Below the pieces are notes generated by a model. That model saw nothing but the letters and a program-made list of their open reading frames with translations. It searched no databases and was not told where the DNA came from. Of a DNA stretch of 64,000 nt, positions 61,377 through 64,000 are shown one piece after another. The DNA comes from Halichondria panicea. Taxonomy: Eukaryota; Porifera; Demospongiae; Suberitida; Halichondriidae. The stretch covers positions 6,744,683 to 6,808,682 of the forward strand of contig NC_087387.1 in NCBI RefSeq assembly GCF_963675165.1. Direction: 5' to 3'. Positions within the stretch are counted from its first letter, which is position 1, and each line of letters starts with the position of its first letter. A program made the translations under genes and the position numbers.

Positions 61377-63663
61377 CTTCCAAATATTTGTTGCTTACAT
61401 TCTCGCTACCACATTGGTACTGACTGCAGCTGGTGCCAAGAACAGAACATTACATATCCTTTGTCTATTACCGTACAACGAGCCTCCATTCTATCCATCG
61501 TGGGATGATGGACCTCAGATCAGATTAGCACTGGAAATGGCCAAAGAGGAGATCAATAATCAGACAGCAATACTACCAGAATATCGTATAGAACTGATTC
61601 ACAACAACAGTGGATGTCAGCACACAAGTAAAGCTTATGAGGCGGTGTTTGCCAATGTCTATTCTCAATTTGCTCCCAAACGAGTGGTTGGTATTATAGG
61701 TCCTGGTTGTTCGAGTTCATCAGCTGCAGTAGGTTCGTTGCTAGGTCGTGAGCAGCTGTCATTAGTGACAGTTCATAGCGGAGGCAGCCTGATACTGGCC
61801 AATAGAACTACATATCGTTACGCTCTGAGCTCTATCAGCTCATCGGAAAAATTTGCTAAATTAGCCGTGGAACTAATGATAAAGAACAGCTGGACCAAAG
61901 TGGGAGTATTATTTGAAGAAACTCGTACATTTTACTCATCAATTGCCAGTGAAGTCCAAAAACTTGTATCACTAAACAGAACACTTAGTATTGTTTCTAC
62001 ACCTGTGTTCAATACCTACATACCACTAAGAGAACTGGTACGAAAAAATGGCCTTCGGATAAACTTCTTGCTAACAGCGAAGAACATCACGCAACGAACT
62101 CTTTGTCTAGCACAACATTTCGGGATGGTATATCCAGCCTACCAATGGATTGTCACCGTCAACACATTCGATGAGATTGCTAGTAACGTGAGCTTCTATT
62201 ACGAGGGTAAAAAATACACATGTTCCGAAAAAGACATTAAAACTATTGCTCTCGATAGAAGTTTATTTCTTGTCTATCGATTATCAGCAATCAACGAGTC
62301 GTCACCGTCAACCTATTCTAGACATTCATTCAACGAATACGATCAACTCATTCAAAAAGGAATCGAGGAAAGCAATTTGCAGAGCGGCCTACTTAACAGG
62401 CCCGCTATCGAGTATTCCGTATGGACCTCGTACTTTTACGATTCACTGTGGGCGTGGTCTGTTGTTTTAGACAACCTTACAGAAAGTCTTGACCTCAGAA
62501 CTTACAAATACGGAAATACAACCGTGTCGGATATGATTTTAGACGAGTTCTATCGCTTGGATTTTAAGGGTGTGTCAGGAAGAATTGCGTTTGACAATAA
62601 GTCGGGATTTGGGTTGAGATCTGTTTCTGTGCTACAGGTGACAAATGGCATATCAAAAGCTGTTGCTTATCTTAAGAACGGAAACACGCTTATACCGATA
62701 GACAATCTGTTGGAATCAATACCTGACAAGTTTGATTCTGCAGATACAGTGAGCAATGAAGTTGTTGGTATCTTCTTCACTATTACAATCATAGAACTGG
62801 TGGTATTGGTGGTGCTAAATCTTCTCACGTACAAATATCGGACCCATCCGTCCGTTAAAGCATCATGCATCAAACTAAACCAAATCATGTTCGTCGGATG
62901 CTACTGTTTCATTCTAACAATATTTTTCTTCACTCTGCAGTCTTCTAAACTACTGAGTAATGTTCCATGGGTAACTGTGGCACTGTGTAACCTGTCTTGG
63001 TACTGGATGCTGCCTCTATCGTTTACACTGACTTTCGGAACAGTGGCTGTTCGAACGTGGAGATTGTATCGCATATTTACACACTATCTGAATCCAGGAC
63101 GCTTCATTACTGACTTCTACCTCATCGTGTTTGTATTCATTTTGTTATTGATAGATGCGCTATTTGGAACAATCCTGACAACACTTAATCCTCAACATTT
63201 TGGCCTAATTAATACAACTTCTATTGATGGAAATGCAACATTTTTATACTATTTCCGGACATGTGGAAGTCGAATTCCAGCGTTAACAATTGGACTAGTT
63301 GTCGGTCCCAAAGCTTTGCTCATGGCAGCTGTGTTGATGCTTACTGTGCTAACTCGGAACATAAAGAGCAAATCCTTCACCACGAAGACTTTACGTATAC
63401 TAATCTATCTAATCATCCCAGTGATGGTGCTGGGATTTGTAATATATTACTTCTTCTATTTCGAGGTACCGACATTGACCGTACCTTTCTACTCATCAGT
63501 GATAACTTTTAACATCATGTTAGTGTTGTTTGTTGCTTTGATATGTTTCCCGCCACTACTGCCCAAGTTACAAGAGGGATTCTACAAAATTGTTCGAAAG
63601 AACAAACCACTGTACGAGGCTCGTGTGGAGATCCAAATTAACAGTTTACCCATATCCTTTTAA
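61369..63663 (+). CDS. GABA-B-like class C G-protein-coupled receptor, single exon
   Basis: 764 codons without introns. The signal peptide is MASFQIFVAYILATTLVLTA. Residues about 28-450 form a Venus-flytrap (ANF-receptor type) domain with VVGIIGPGCSSSSAAVGSLL, the conserved loop that contains the GABA-contact serine in GABA-B1, then LVTVHSGGSLI. There is no cysteine-rich linker, which separates GABA-B-like from glutamate and calcium-sensing receptors. Seven helices run from about residue 463 (VGIFFTITIIELVVLVVLNL) to about 725 (NIMLVLFVALICFPPLLP), with IKLNQIMFVGCY before helix 2. The tail is about 35 residues without the coiled coil used for GABA-B heterodimers. Ligand unknown; glutamate, GABA or another amino acid are options. 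Confidence 0.9.
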   Translation: MASFQIFVAYILATTLVLTAAGAKNRTLHILCLLPYNEPPFYPSWDDGPQIRLALEMAKEEINNQTAILPEYRIELIHNNSGCQHTSKAYEAVFANVYSQFAPKRVVGIIGPGCSSSSAAVGSLLGREQLSLVTVHSGGSLILANRTTYRYALSSISSSEKFAKLAVELMIKNSWTKVGVLFEETRTFYSSIASEVQKLVSLNRTLSIVSTPVFNTYIPLRELVRKNGLRINFLLTAKNITQRTLCLAQHFGMVYPAYQWIVTVNTFDEIASNVSFYYEGKKYTCSEKDIKTIALDRSLFLVYRLSAINESSPSTYSRHSFNEYDQLIQKGIEESNLQSGLLNRPAIEYSVWTSYFYDSLWAWSVVLDNLTESLDLRTYKYGNTTVSDMILDEFYRLDFKGVSGRIAFDNKSGFGLRSVSVLQVTNGISKAVAYLKNGNTLIPIDNLLESIPDKFDSADTVSNEVVGIFFTITIIELVVLVVLNLLTYKYRTHPSVKASCIKLNQIMFVGCYCFILTIFFFTLQSSKLLSNVPWVTVALCNLSWYWMLPLSFTLTFGTVAVRTWRLYRIFTHYLNPGRFITDFYLIVFVFILLLIDALFGTILTTLNPQHFGLINTTSIDGNATFLYYFRTCGSRIPALTIGLVVGPKALLMAAVLMLTVLTRNIKSKSFTTKTLRILIYLIIPVMVLGFVIYYFFYFEVPTLTVPFYSSVITFNIMLVLFVALICFPPLLPKLQEGFYKIVRKNKPLYEARVEIQINSLPISF

Positions 63664-64000
63664 ATTCTTATTCTGCACTGTATTATTATTCATAATCATT
63701 AATTGTACTCATGCATCATAATGCATAACAGTAGTCATGTGTCCCTCGATCCCTCTGTCGTTGGCATACATCAAAAGGGTCCCAGCAGATTCTTAGATCT
63801 TCTGAGTACTCTGCATGGGAAAGCGTATATAAGTTTAATATTTCCAAAACTATAAAGGAGGTTAGCAACGAAAATATTTGTTACTGCACATCGGGATCAT
63901 TAAGACGAAAGTCAAATGAGTTATGTACACATGCAACTGACACACGACATAATTAATATAATCATGATTCTCAGTGTTATCTTGCTGACTTGAACTGATC
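63664..64000. other. 3' flank of the GPCR, no gene seen
   Basis: AT-rich, with ATGCATAATGCAT-type palindromes and no supported ORF or RNA. Confidence 0.4.

Noticed and set aside
61369-63663. Metabotropic glutamate or calcium-sensing receptor
   Set aside because: The nine-cysteine linker between flytrap and helices is absent.
1-64000. tRNA or rRNA genes
   Set aside because: No cloverleaf with conserved box A and B sequences and no rRNA core was recognised by eye; a tRNAscan run would settle it.

Overview
The window reads as genomic DNA of an early-branching animal, most likely a demosponge. It is AT-rich and has short GT-AG introns, mostly about 40 to 150 bases. It carries a dense family of scavenger receptor cysteine-rich (SRCR) membrane proteins, an atypical E2F7/8-type gene, and an intronless GABA-B-like class C receptor of the kind expanded in sponges. 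The species call is inference; no rRNA or mitochondrial marker is present.

Bases 1-54,470 are an SRCR receptor cluster, labelled S1 to S22 here. The common plan is a signal-peptide exon, then two exons per SRCR domain (two or three domains), a stalk plus one transmembrane helix, and a separate tail exon. Ectodomain exons join in phase 1 and the tail exon joins in phase 2. I see four tail types. Tail A has the motifs YEQV, YSIL and a C-terminal EEDYSTLKH. Tail B has YSSL, YNTV, YDVI, a proline stretch and YAAV. Tail B-short has YDTV and YDVI and stops after the proline stretch. Tail C survives only as relics. Full open structures are S8 (15,673), S11 (23,828), S15 (32,052), S20 (43,987, minus), S21 (48,211, minus) and S22 (54,344, minus). 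S9 is open with a truncated tail, and S10 is open without a transmembrane helix. The rest carry frameshifts, stops or deletions.

The cluster is built as nested inverted duplications. The left block 0.7-17.2 kb (A-type plus, B-type minus, three-SRCR gene plus, S8 plus) reappears in inverted orientation, rearranged, at 37.7-54.3 kb. Between them lies a mostly plus-strand tandem row of B-type genes (22.0-37.7 kb), each with the same upstream block. Several inverted-repeat elements have inserted, including a 1,540-bp element whose empty site exists in the other arm.

Bases 54,470-60,344 hold the E2F7/8-like repressor gene with two winged-helix domains and an E2F-like promoter site, followed by an open Ser/Thr/Pro-rich exon that is probably its C-terminus. 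Bases 61,350-63,663 hold the GABA-B-like receptor with an overlapping upstream ORF.

Read together, the SRCR genes look like a fast-evolving cell-surface recognition family that signals through tyrosine motifs, with signs of tail swapping, tail loss and continual pseudogene formation. Exon limits were read by eye from splice signals and paralogue comparison and have not been checked against transcripts.
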